A DNA stretch of 27,170 nucleotides, from assembly GCF_000220395.1 (NCBI RefSeq), contig NW_004087511.1, positions 1 through 27,170 of the forward strand, given 5' to 3'. The position numbers were made by a program, and so were the translations under genes. Source of the DNA: Ichthyophthirius multifiliis. Taxonomy: Eukaryota > Ciliophora > Oligohymenophorea > Hymenostomatida. The notes beneath the pieces were generated by a model. It made no database searches. It was given only the letters and a program-made list of their open reading frames with translations, and was not told the origin of the DNA. Position 1 is the first letter of the stretch. The number at the start of each line of letters is the position of its first letter. This document shows positions 10,024 through 21,304 of this stretch, one piece after another.

Positions 10024-10573
10024 ATGTTTTTTAATTAACGAAATTTTCAAATTCCTTTAAAATCTCCTTAAAATAAGTTTAAATTAAATGATAATAAAGA
10101 GATTATTGATGAAAGTAGATATTTTCATTTTTTTTTTTAAATATATAAATATAATAAAATAAAAAGCTAAAAATTTTTAACCATTTAAAACAGATATAAT
10201 TAATTCAAAAAATATTTTTGTATAAAAAGAATAATTATAGTAAATAGAAAATTAATTGTTAAAAATAAAAGGATAAATGAGTAAAAATGAAAAAGATTAA
10301 AGTTTATTACAATATTATTTACATATTTAATTTCTATTGGGTTAAAAAAACGAGAAATAATTAAATTAGATATCATAAAGTTTACAATTAAATACTTATG
10401 AAAACAATTAAGTTTTACAAATTAAAAATAAACAAAAAGAAATCCAAAACGGAAACCATTTAAAATCAGAAATACAAGAAAAGGGATAATTATAAGAAAA
10501 ATATGAAAAAATAAAACAAGATTATCAAAATTTAGAAATACTTTTTAATTAATAAACTAATAAAATACAATGA
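10024..10573 (+). CDS. coiled-coil protein of unknown function
   Basis: Two exons, 10024-10114 and 10167-10573, flank a 52-nt GT-AG intron (10115-10166). ATG to TGA gives 165 residues. The N-terminal 40 residues (MFFNQRNFQIPLKSPQNKFK) are polar and unstructured. From about residue 55 the protein is Gln/Glu/Lys-rich with Leu and Ile at heptad spacing (EQLQQIENQLLKIKGQ, then LHIQFLLGQKNEKQLNQIS and LQEKYEKIKQDYQNLEILFN), so a long coiled coil is predicted. There are no cysteines in the coil and no signal peptide or membrane helix. Such proteins in ciliates often belong to the cytoskeleton or basal body, but nothing here identifies the family. It is convergent with the kinase gene, with about 180 nt between the two TGA stops. 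Confidence 0.7.
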
Positions 10574-10755
10574 AAAAATAATAAATTTTATTAAAAAAAA
10601 AAAAAAAATAATAATAATCTTTAATAAAAAAATAAATAAATATAAATATATATATTTATATATATATTTAATATGTATTATAATACTTTTTTTTTATTTA
10701 TATATATATATATATATATTTAATTGTATATTCTTTTCTAATAATATAAAAATAT
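10574..10755. other. spacer between convergent stop codons
   Basis: This 182-nt A/T spacer with a (TA)n stretch near 10701-10720 separates the TGA of the coiled-coil gene (+) from the TGA of the kinase gene (-). It must serve as 3' region for both transcripts. Confidence 0.6.
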
Positions 10756-11838
10756 TCAATAAACTAGATTTTTATCTAAAATAATCTTAATATCTTTTAT
10801 ATCAGGTATTTATTTGAAATCTTACTAAGTCATTTAACATATAAGATCAATAAACCATTAATCATAATATTAATTTTAACAAATACGTTCGATTTCTTCT
10901 TTATTATTATAAAGGTTTTTTTATTTACCAAAAATAAGGAAGTTTCCTAAAATTTATACTGTTTAAGCCTCTTATTTTTTAAAATCTTCATTATTTATTA
11001 TAAATAATTCATTTGGGAAATATTTTAATAAAGAAATTAAATTTTTTGGGAATTAAATTTGCTTTTTTTATTCTTCTTTTGGAATATTTTTGGATATATC
11101 TAATTCTAAGTTTTTCGAGTTTTTTTTTACATTTTATACTATGTCACAATTTTATTTTTTTTCCGGATTTATTTCTATAGTTTCTTCTTTATTTTAAGAA
11201 CATTCTAAAGTTTATCTTCTAAATTATTTTTTTTTTTTTTTTAATAATATTAAAATTAATAATTTTATTACTATTCTTCATTTTCTTCTTGTATTTTTTA
11301 TAATTTAAACGTTTTTAAATGTGAACTTTATAAATTTTTGCCGTCGAAAATGTTTTTTTTATTTTGTGTAGTTTTTATTGGAGAAATGAAAAATAATTCA
11401 TCTTTTTCGTAATTTTCTTCGAAGAAAATTATTAAATCAACAATATCTTTTGTTAATTTATATAAATATTATGATTATTTTTTAGATTAAGTGAATAATA
11501 TTCCTTCTACGTTTCCCATTTAGTTATTAATTTCTTATAAATTGACAAAATTTGTTTAAAATTTATATGAAACTTAATCATCGAGATCCCTTAAACTTTA
11601 AATTTCATTTTTATTTTTTGTTTTATTATCTTTTAATGAAAAATCTTATATTTAGTCTAAATTAACTGCAGATACCATTTTTGTTATTTCTTTATATGTT
11701 TAACCAATAATAAAATTATGCCTTAAAGCTTCAGAAGTTGAAATTCTGGTTTCTGGATTAGGATCTAAAAGTTTATTTAATAAATCTTTAGCATCTTAAT
11801 TAAGCTTTTTATTTATTTGTTTATTTAAAAAAAAACAA

Positions 11839-11877
<39 letters not shown>

Positions 11878-13256
11878 AATTAATTTTTATATTAAAAAAT
11901 TTATAATATTAATTAATATTAAAATCCTTATATATATTATTATTAAAATCTTTTTTTATTAATTACTTCATCATATATCTTTTCTGGGAATTATACATTA
12001 CATTTTTTGTTATTTTCTAATACTTATGAATATCTTTATCCTTTAAATATTGTTTTTCCTGTCAATCTTAATTTTTTTTTTTTTTTTTTTTTTTTCAAAA
12101 AAAAATTAATTTAAAATACCTCATTTTATATTTAAAAAAAGTTACAATATATGAAAGACAACACCTAAACTGAATGAATCTACTTTTGGAGTATATGTAT
12201 GAAATTCAGACTCATTTGCTAATATTTCTGGAGCCACAAATCCTGGTGTACCTACATGTACATATAAGTATTTCTTTTCATTATAAAATTAGGCTAATCC
12301 AAAATCTATTACTTTTACAGTCTATTTTTAAGAAAACATTATATTTTAAGGCTTTAAATCACGATGCATTATTCCTAAAGAATGAACGTATTCTAAACCT
12401 TTTAACATTTCTTACATTATTTTACGGATTACCTAATAACCAAATTAAGGGTTCTGGAATTTTGTAAGTTCACATTACAAACTCTTAGAAGAATCTAATA
12501 ACTCTTGTAGTATGTAATAACCATGTTCATCTTCGTAGGTTTCATAGATTTTTATACAATTTGGGTGGTTTAACATCCTTAATATTTTTAGTTCGTTTTA
12601 GAGAAATTTCTATAAAAATATATATATATATTTTTTTTTATTTTTTTTCTTTTTTTTATTTTTTACTTATGAATCTTCTACTGTTGCAAGCTTTTCCTTA
12701 CTTAAATATTTAACAGCATATATTTTTTTATTGTCTAGTCTTTTTACTTCATAAACCTTTTTATTCATATATATGATTATATAAATATTATAAAAGAATT
12801 TTACTTTTGCATATTTTCCTTAACCTAGTTTACGAATTAATTAAAATTCTTCAAGAAAGTTTATTTAGAATAATTATCTTTATAAATAAGATTTCATAGT
12901 AATCATTTCTAAAGAGTCTCCGTAATATTCGTAATTATCTTTACTATTATCTGTTAATAATTTAAACCCATTGACCTTATTTTCAAATGGTTCATTTTCT
13001 TTTTTTTAATCGTATATCCATTCGACTTTCCAGTCTGGCTTCAATTCAATGATTTTATCGGGAATTTTCTGATAAGGATGCTTTTATATATTTATTTATT
13101 TATTTATTTAAATAAAATAGTTAATATTACTCTATTTATTATTATAGTATCTTGTGTACAATATACATATTTTAACTTTTTTTGACCTAAAAAATTTTTT
13201 TTATATAAACGTAATTCGAATTCACAATATTTATATTTGAAAGAAATATCTGACAT
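10756..13256 (-). CDS. PH-like domain plus protein kinase, CAMK-like
   Basis: Seven exons (13256-13131, 13080-12805, 12756-12667, 12609-12146, 12066-11967, 11804-11272, 11218-10756) are joined by six GT-AG introns of 48-162 nt, all phases matching, giving 683 residues with no frame error. Residues 1-115 look like a PH-type module (LRLYKKNFLGQKKLKYVYC, HPYQKIPDKIIEL, VEWIYD, NGFKLL, YEYYGDSLEMI). The kinase domain follows: glycine loop GQGKYAKV (128-135), lysine in AVKYL (K150), helix-C glutamate in NELKIL, HRDLKPQN with Asp248, DFG at 266-268, and GTPGFVAPEIL before APE (290-292). The usual DxWSxG is DSFSLG here. The C-lobe ends near DPNPETRISTSEALRH. All catalytic residues are present, so an active Ser/Thr kinase is expected. 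The C-terminal 300 residues are ciliate-specific and unrecognised. PH-kinase pairs are common in ciliates and suggest membrane recruitment. Confidence 0.93.
11843..11874. repeat. (TA)n microsatellite inside kinase intron
   Basis: A TA run lies in the largest kinase intron (11805-11966, 162 nt). Confidence 0.85.
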
Positions 13257-14415
13257 TATAATTATTATTATTTTTATTATTATTATTTTTATTATTATTA
13301 TTATTAATTTTTTTATATTATTATTATTTTTACCTGTATTTATTTTAATATTTTTATTATTTTATATAATTTTGTTTTTTTTTATTATTTGATATTATTG
13401 TAATTTTTTTATATAGTTTATTTTAATTATATAAATATTTATTAAAATCCACAAATAATTACTTAATTTTATTTGATGCTTTTTATTTATTATTTTATTT
13501 CTTATTTTCTATTTTTTAATTTTAAATTAAATTTTTATTATAAAAAAATATAAAATTTATACTAATATATAAAAGTATATTTATATTTGACTGTAAATTA
13601 ATATTTTTTATTTACTTTTATTTATTATTATTTCTTAGGTTAATAATCATATATACATATTTTTATTATCTCTATATATTATTCTATATAATTTTAACTT
13701 AATTATTTTATATTATTTTATTTATTCCAATTTAATTATAATAATATCTGTAATTAATTATTATATATATATATTTTTTTTTTTAAAAAAAAAATGAAAA
13801 AAAAAAAAAAAAAGAATAATATATTTATATATTTATGTTAAGTTTCTCTTATTTCCATTCTTAAATAATTATAAAGTAAATTTTATATGTAAAAAATAAA
13901 TTAAAACTTGTATGATTTTTTTTTGTTTTTTTACTCAAATAACCTTACATTTATTTATTTTATTATAAATAATTCAATAAAATTAATGATTATTTTGAAA
14001 ATATAAATTATATATATATTATTATAGGTTATAAAAATATGATCTCTTTATTATTTTATTAAACAAATTCATAAAATATAACAATTAATAATAGAGTCAT
14101 CATTTTATAAGAATCAAAATAAAATAAAACATATTCACCTCTATTAATATATATAAATAATTAATTTTAATTTCTATGATAAAACACTTTTTATTTTCTA
14201 ATATAAATATTTATATCTCTTAATTTATTGTCAAAAGAAACTATTAATTTAGTATTTTAATTTAATTTATTTATAAACGCTGATATTTATTGTTAAAAAT
14301 ATTAAAAACCTAAATTTGTAAATATTATTCTTATTATTAATATATTTGATTCAATATAATGTTGAGAGACTTAGATTAATTCATAGTTATTATCATAAAG
14401 GTTAAATATATAACA
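13257..14415. other. AT-rich intergenic spacer
   Basis: This is the upstream region of the kinase gene. It begins with an ATT/TTA-repeat tract (about 13258-13330), holds a T-run/A-run block at about 13769-13815, and has no frame with convincing codon content on either strand. Confidence 0.6.
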
Positions 14416-14745
14416 ATGAAAAAAATAAAAAATCATAATTAAGCTATTTTTTTATTTGTAATTATATATTTCTTTTGCTTTGGTTATTTTGTTTTTTTAA
14501 TATTTAGCTTTAATAAATTTGTAAGTTATATAAAAAAATAAAGATAAAAATAAATATATATTAAACACCACGTGTATATATAGAATATTATTATAAAGTG
14601 GAGAATTATATAAGAATTCTTAATTTATATTTTAATATAAGAATATTATAAAAATGATATAAAAATTTATTTAACTTTTTTTAAAAATATAAAAATAAAG
14701 TTAGATATATTTATTATAAATTAATTTTTTTATTTTAAAAATTGA
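14416..14745 (+). CDS. possible small membrane protein (weak)
   Basis: A TGA-terminated frame of 109 residues begins MKKIKNHNQAIFLF and continues through about 25 hydrophobic residues (VIIYFFCFGYFVFLIF), which would form one membrane helix or a signal anchor. A basic, Ile/Lys/Tyr-rich remainder follows, containing KHHVYIQ and KWRIIQEF. Against it, A/T-rich spacer read with a single stop codon often gives hydrophobic Phe/Ile/Tyr frames of this size, and the G/C rise over background is slight. For it, the N-terminus has a normal lysine-then-hydrophobic layout and several non-A/T codons (tgc, ggt, agc, cac, gtg, tgg). It is listed as a candidate only. Confidence 0.27.
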
Positions 14746-15249
14746 AAATTGAATTATAAAAAGAAAAAAAATGATAAATTATTTATATAAAAATACAAAA
14801 TCAACATTTTATTAATTTTATGTTCATATTTATATTTAAATTATGTATGAATAAAAAATATTATAGATAAAATAACTAATATAATAAAGTTTTTTTTAAA
14901 AAAAGTAAATATACTTTGTAAAGATAGAATTTATTTTACAATATGCAGTAAACTTAATAAATGCAATTATAAATATTATATAATAAAACTAATAAAAGAA
15001 AAACAGAATTAGTAGAATGAAAATAATGTTGATTAATAAAAAAAAAAACTGGAACAATTAAAAAAAAAAAATTATTTAAAATTAAAAATGAAGATTTAAA
15101 ATTAAATTTTAATAATAATATAAAAAAAAATGATAATGTATAAATAAAAATTAAAAAAATAAATATAATAATATATATGTATATATATGTATATATATAT
15201 ATATATATATTCAAAAAAATAAAACAAAAAATTTAAATAAATATTATTA
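14746..15249. other. AT-rich spacer upstream of the surface-protein gene
   Basis: This contains A-rich sequence, a weak Lys/Asn-rich frame around 15017-15160 that I do not trust, and (TA)n with TGTA interruptions ending at 15210. The last 40 nt are an A-rich leader before ATG 15250. Confidence 0.5.
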
Positions 15250-16123
15250 ATGTATTAATAATTTTTTCATTTTTTAGTTTATTTTATTATATTTAAAACT
15301 TTCATTTCTTATTAAAATTTTAATTAATATAATCCGTCTATACGTAATTGTGGTCAATCTTTTTTAGATGATAAAGGTATAGAAAGATGTAAATAATGTT
15401 TTTTAGGTTTTACAAAAACATTCGATATGTTATAATGTTAATTAGCCGAAAAAAAAATTGCGCTTGGGATTCAATTTGGGGTTGTTTGGAATGCGAATGT
15501 GGTCATGTACTAACTAATCCACTTCGATAATGTGTAGAATCGAAAATTTAAGGATGTTTAATTTTATTAAAAGACGGAATAGGTTGTTAATAAGCTAAAA
15601 TAGGCTACACAATAGTATATAATAATTATTAATCAGGATAATTGGTCTATTAATAAACAAATAAAGACAAAGGAACTTTTTGTGGATGGTAATTAGCTGG
15701 GAAGAATATTTGTTATAAATGCCATCCTGGATATTATATGGTTAATAATAAAAATGGCTGTTATAAATAAAAAAAAACAGTAAATGACTAGTTTTCGCAT
15801 TTCGAAGGAAGAGATATTTCCAGTATATAATTAATACCAGGAATGGAAGATTGGAAAAAAACAAACGTAGGAGTTTTCGAAAGTGAAATTTAAGATTGCG
15901 AATAATATATGGATGATAATATTTATAATTAAGAAATATAATGCAAAAAGTGTATTAAAGGAAAAATTATTACTTAAAATAGAAAAGAGTGTGTTCTGAC
16001 TACTTATGGATGTGAATATGCTGATAATATAACTAAAAAATGTATTAAATGCGAAAAAAATGATGATTATTATATACTTAATAATAATTGTGTATTTAGG
16101 TATATTAATATATATTATTAATA

Positions 16124-16182
<59 letters not shown>

Positions 16183-19100
16183 AAAGAAATTAAATTTTTG
16201 ATGGGTGTTAAGTTAGGGAAATAACGAAAGATGAGTGTATTTAATGTTCTAAACTTGGTTTTAAATTAAATCTTAAGAAATAATGTGTAAAATATAACAT
16301 TGTAGAGAATCTAATGGTGTTAACTTATGTATAAAATGCTAGACTGGGTTTTATGTTTATGGGACGTAAGGGAAATGTAATGTTTTATTGCCTTTTTGTA
16401 GAGAAATGAATGAAGTTTCTATATAAGATGATATTATTTCAAATCATAGATGTAAAACTTGCTTTCAGAATTATTTTTTGTTCCCAACTGATGGAGTTTG
16501 TTATAAAGGAATACTTGATTGCTAGTAAATTGATTTAACTTTGTTTGATCCGAATGATATTGTTAACAAAGTCCCGAAATGTAAACCTGAAGATGTCCCA
16601 AGAAAATTAAGAGATGGATGCTTTTCGGAATACCATTTATTTGAAAATTAATGCTATTTTAATATCGAAAATTGTGAAACATACCTAACAAACGGTAAAC
16701 TGGGGTGCTTAAAGTGTAAAAGTATGTATTTGCCTTCTTCAGATCAAAAAAGGTGTGTTTTACATGATTATTAATTCTAAAAAAAATGCTAGTTGACTGA
16801 CGGATAGGGTAATTGTTTATAATGTCTATCATTAAAATATGGAAATAAATGTGAAGATATACTTTCTTAGAATTGTATTTTTAGTAATGGGAGGACAAAT
16901 AAGTGTATTATGTGTATGAAGAACTATTATAATGTGAATGGGATTTGTCAATTAAATGATATTAATTGTATTGTTACTGATGGAAATTTGCACTGTAAGC
17001 AATGCAAAGCTGGTTTTTACACAAAAAAATACGAATTAGATGATCTAGCTGGGAAAAGTGATGATGAATCAAGATTTTTTTGCTAGGAAATTTAAGGATG
17101 TGAATATTCTGATGGACTTTCGGATGTATGTGATGTCTGTAAGATTGAGTATATGAGAAATTTAGATGCTAATACGGGTAAGTTTGTATGCTAAATTCGA
17201 TAAACTGAGTGTAATTTGATGAATGGGAATGGAGAGTGTATATAGTGCATTTCGGGGTATTATTTGCTAAATAAAGTGTGTGAATAAATATCCGATTGCA
17301 AATATTCAAACGGGTTGTCTAAAAAATGCTTCGAGTGTCAAGATGTTGGAAATTCGGATTTTGGATTTATTTTAAGAGGAACCTAATAAGAGGTTTGTTA
17401 GGATACTAAATAACTAACTATAGGGCTATCGATTATTGCCTGAAGTATATTTGTACAGGAACTAGTTCTGATTGTAATATTGCTTTAACTAGTGTTGTTA
17501 GTACTGTTGGAAGTACTTATCCAAATAATGTGGTTTGCTAGTAGTGCTATGGGAGCTATGTTTTGATGAATGGGGGGAAGATTTGTGGGAATTTGGATGC
17601 TTCAAAAAGTAAAATAATTAATTGTCAGATTTATGAGACTGGTTAAGCGAAATGTGTATAGTGTTTAAATGGATACAAGTTGAATATTGATAATAGTTAA
17701 TGTGTTTTGATTTCAAAGAAGTATTGTAAGGTCTCAAATGGGAAAAATGAAGAATGTATAGTATGTGAGGATGGGTATTTGATGGTTGATATAGCAAAGG
17801 GAGTGGATAATTAATGTGCGCCGTTTAGAAAATATTGCATTGATTATGATAAGGATGGATGTATAAAATGTAGAACTAATTATAATTTAATCGCAAAGGC
17901 TTGCTATGCACCGAAAGGGTTTTCTTGTAAAATAGTTGAGGATGATATTAATAGTCCTTAATAGGGGTATTGTAAAAGTTGTGATGATACTAAATCGATT
18001 TATTTGACTTTAGAAAATAATTGTTTGTATAATTAGTTTAGTTATAATAAAAATAATTGCAAGAACTTCAATATTAATTCAGGTGGGTGTATTGAATGTG
18101 ATGCGGGATATTATTTAATTTATGATTTTAATCTATAAGGGTATTGCTTTAAAGTACCTTTATGTACAGATACTACTGCAAATAAATGTAATCCGTGCTT
18201 CGATGTTAATACTTAAACAGATAATTGCAATCCAAATTTTTTTATTAATAATTGTGTGTAAATCAATCCTTCAGGGTAATGTGAGTAGTGTTAAGCTGGG
18301 CATTATTTAAGGAGAAGTTCTGCTAATAAGCTTTTCTTAGAATGTAGTACAGGAGGTCTATGTACTCGTTCTATAGATGGAAAATTTTGCTCACAATGTA
18401 GCAATTCAGCTTATGTCGATGATACTTTTGAATCAGAAGAAGGCTGTATTTAAATTGATGGGTGCAAAAATTCTAGTACTGGGTTTTTATGTACTTAGTG
18501 CGAAACTTTTAAAATGAATGGATTAGTAAAATAAGGTCTGTATCTTTCTTATAATAGAAAATAATGTTTGAGTATTCCTTTTTGTTAAGAATCTGTAGAT
18601 GGGATATAGAAAATATGTGCAATTTGTTAAAGTCTAAAATATCCTTTTGAAGGGGAATGTATAGATGTGGAAATCGAAGGTTGTGAATAAAGTTAAGGGA
18701 TTTTTAATAAATGTTAAAAATGTAAATAACAGTATTATTTGGAAAATTAATACTTTACATGTGTTAAAGGGACTATTGAAAATTGCGAAATTTACAAAGA
18801 TTTACAAAATGTGTGCAGTAAATGTTTTTCGGGTTTTTAATTAAAGGATAATATTTGTAATCCTATTCCTAATTGTTTAGTCTCGTTAGGTAATTCGAAT
18901 GGATGCTTAACTTGCGCAGATCATCATTATTTAGATGCATCTGGAAATTGTAAAGAACCGGTCGATAGAATGGATTTTTGCAAAAGATTTTCAGGTGAAA
19001 GTACTTGTATAGAATGTGAAGTTTCTTATTTCCTTTCTGGGGGAAAATGCGAGGGGAATAAACGGTCGAATAAAAATGATTACTGCTTCGATTATAGTAT

Positions 19101-20387
19101 ATAGGAAAATAGTTGCAAAACTTGCCAGTTTTGTAAATGGGATTTTGATAATAAAACTTGCTTATAGGAAGTCTCCTAAGGGGGGCTGCCTGTAAAGGAT
19201 ATTCATTCAGAAAGATTCGGGTTTTGCGAGCTTTTCGAAGTAGAGAAGTGTATTGAATACGAACCGAATTAAGCTAAATGTAAAAAATGTACTTAAAAAG
19301 AAGTCTTGGTAAATAATTTGACATTTAATGTCATTGAGGGATTATTAGTGACTACAGGGAAATATTGCTAGGATATTTATTCGATGGGGTTTAAATGTAC
19401 GACTGCTCATCCGGCTTTTGATGGGTGTTTATCGTGTGAAGAAGGTATTTATTATTTGGATAAATAAAATAAGAATAAATGCGAGTTATATTCAGGTGAT
19501 ATTATGCTTAATTGTGAGAAATTAGATCCTTTTTCAGATTAATGTCTGGTTTGTAAATAGACTTTTATTTTAGTAAATAAGAAATGCAATTCCATTAATG
19601 TAAATTAGTGTGAAGAAAACATTAATAAAGATAATAAATGTACTAAATGTAAAAGTGGGTTTTCTTTAAATATATAGAATAATTCATGTGAACCAGTGGC
19701 TAATATTGCTTTTTGTGAAACTTACTATAATAATGTTTCTGAATGTATAAAATGTTAAACTGGTTATTATGTTTATTAAAAAAATCAACCTGCTGTTTCT
19801 GGATAAGAATGTAAAGCTTTAAGCGCCTAAAATTGTAAAGATTAGATGATTTTCGAAGACGTTTGCTTAAAATGTAAAGACGATACTTATACTTTAGCCA
19901 AAAACGGATCTGCATGTTATTTAGGAAGATAAACTTCTCATTGTATTATTTCAATAGGAAATACGAAAGATTCGGAATGTTATTTATGTGAAAGTAATTA
20001 TATAATATAAGAAGGTTAAAATGATTGCTTATTAAATGAATTTAAGTAAAAATATATATTTGTATATACATTTTTAATTATTTAAATAGTTTTGATTAAT
20101 GTTTAGCGGTTAAAATTGTAGATGGAAATTATATATGTGCGAAATGCTAATATTTATATTAATTATAAGATGGTGTTTGTGCTCCTATAAATTAATTAAG
20201 TAGTTGTTAAATAGATAAATGTCTATAATATGATAGTTTTGAAATTGATTCGGTATAATGTATTAGTTGTATAGGAGAAGGGGATGTTTATTAGGTAAAG
20301 GAGAATAAATGTGTACTTATTTCGGATTATGGATTTTTATTATTAGTTAAAATTAGTTTATTTTTAATATATTTTATTGTTTATTGA
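15250..20387 (+). CDS. giant cysteine-rich surface protein, signal peptide and GPI-type C-terminus
   Basis: Three exons (15250-16099, 16187-20045, 20090-20387) flank introns of 87 and 44 nt, giving about 1669 residues. The first 20 residues (MYQQFFHFLVYFIIFKTFIS) form a signal peptide. The body is a long array of irregular cysteine modules of about 45-60 residues, each with a CxxCxxG[FY] core: CYKCHPGYY, CIKCQTGFYV, CIQCISGYYLL, CIECDAGYYLI, CEQCQAGHYL, CSKCFSGFQ, CTKCKSGFSL and CIKCQTGYYV among others. The protein ends in a hydrophobic tail (FLLLVKISLFLIYFIVY), as in GPI-anchored proteins. This architecture matches ciliate cysteine-rich surface proteins related to immobilisation antigens and growth-factor-receptor-like repeats, so a cell-surface or ciliary coat role is likely. 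The frame slips by one base in the A-run 15449-15457, near 16289-16292 and near 17400-17426, each without loss of the cysteine pattern. No TGA interrupts the remaining 2.6 kb of exon 2. Confidence 0.85.
16129..16179. repeat. (TA)n microsatellite inside intron 1 of the surface-protein gene
   Basis: An almost perfect TA run of about 50 nt makes up most of the 87-nt intron 16100-16186. Confidence 0.9.
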
Positions 20388-20818
20388 AATATTTTTATTT
20401 CTAATTGTTATATATTATTAAATTTTATATTTTATAAATTTATCAATAAAATATAGAGAGACTTTTTTCAATTTTTTTTTTTTTATTTTTTATAAAAATG
20501 TTTAAAAAATCGATTTGATTTTTTTATATATAATCAAGCTTTAGTTTATAAATATATATATATATATAGGATTATTGAATGTGAATATACTTTGTTTTTA
20601 TATTTGTAAATCTTATAGGCATGAAATAGTATTTTAATCAAGTTTATCTCATTTTTTTTATAAATAGTTATTTGAGTTTTATGTATAAATATTTTTTATG
20701 TAAATTATTATTGTTTTAATTAAATATTTAATTTTTATTTTTACTTTTTTTTTTTTTTAAAAAAAATTTTTTTTTTTTTTTTTTAATGGAAAAAAAAAAA
20801 AAAAAAATTGGTTTATAT
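20388..20818. other. AT-rich spacer downstream of the surface-protein gene
   Basis: This is the 3' flanking region. It contains (TA)n near 20552-20570 and, at about 20747-20807, an alternating block of T-run, A-run, T-run and A-run. No coding frame was found. Confidence 0.55.
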
Positions 20819-21304
20819 TCATAAAATTATTATAAAAAACAAATTTAATTAGATTAATATATTATTTTAGGATTAAATTTAATATTATTTATTTTTTATG
20901 CTTTTCTAAATTATTAAGTCTTAAAAGTTCTCTTTTACGAAACTTTTATATTTTTCAGAGATTTTAAATTAATTATTATCAAATAAATAGGTTTAATTGC
21001 CTAATTATTCTTACTTTTTTAATTCTAATAAAATGCGAATATGAAAAATTGTTTTTCTAAAGTCCTTTTTTTTAAATAATTATTACAAATAAAATATACG
21101 AGGCTCAAAAATTTAATTTTTTATGTTTTTTTTTATTTTTTTAAATTATATTATTTTACAATCGAAAAAAATAAAAAAAAATTAGTATTAAAAATCGAAA
21201 GGTTTATATGAAATGGAAATTGTAAATAAAAAGATAAAATTTAATTATTCAGTTAAATTATAGCATTATTTAGTTATTTAAAAGTATTTTATATATAATT
21301 ACAT
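20819..21304 (-). CDS. probable small uncharacterised gene
   Basis: On the minus strand a TGA-free frame runs from ATG 21304 to TGA 20821-20819 (161 residues). The stretch 21115-20880 is the convincing part: PRIFYLQQLF, DFRKTIFHIRILLELKKQEQ, then YLFDNNQFKISEKYKSFVKE and NFQDLIIQKS. It has balanced polar and hydrophobic residues, codons such as cgc, ggc, gag, aac and gac, and a clear local rise in G/C. The N-terminal 60 residues are Phe/Ile/Lys-rich and may instead be leader or intron; a possible GT-AG intron covers about 21102-21158. The C-terminal 30 residues are also low in complexity. No family was recognised. The true start and exon structure are uncertain. Confidence 0.42.

Noticed and set aside
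12174-12467. 97-residue plus-strand ORF
   Set aside because: It is the antisense of kinase exon 4, which carries HRD, DFG and APE motifs on the minus strand.
12390-12480. An extra tiny intron in kinase exon 4 (about 25 nt)
   Set aside because: The unspliced frame reads smoothly into IRKIMQEMLKGLEYVHSLGI, and the introns confirmed here are all 37 nt or longer.
14954-15214. 86-residue Ile/Tyr/Phe minus ORF
   Set aside because: Most of it is translated (TA)n and A/T homopolymer; it has no coding character.
18122-19915. ORFs inside the cysteine-rich gene in other frames or on the minus strand
   Set aside because: The sense frame keeps the CxxC pattern without TGA through this whole region.
15250-20387. 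The cysteine-rich gene as a pseudogene
   Set aside because: Only three one-base slips occur in about 5 kb and the cysteine spacing is perfectly kept on both sides, which fits sequencing error better than decay.
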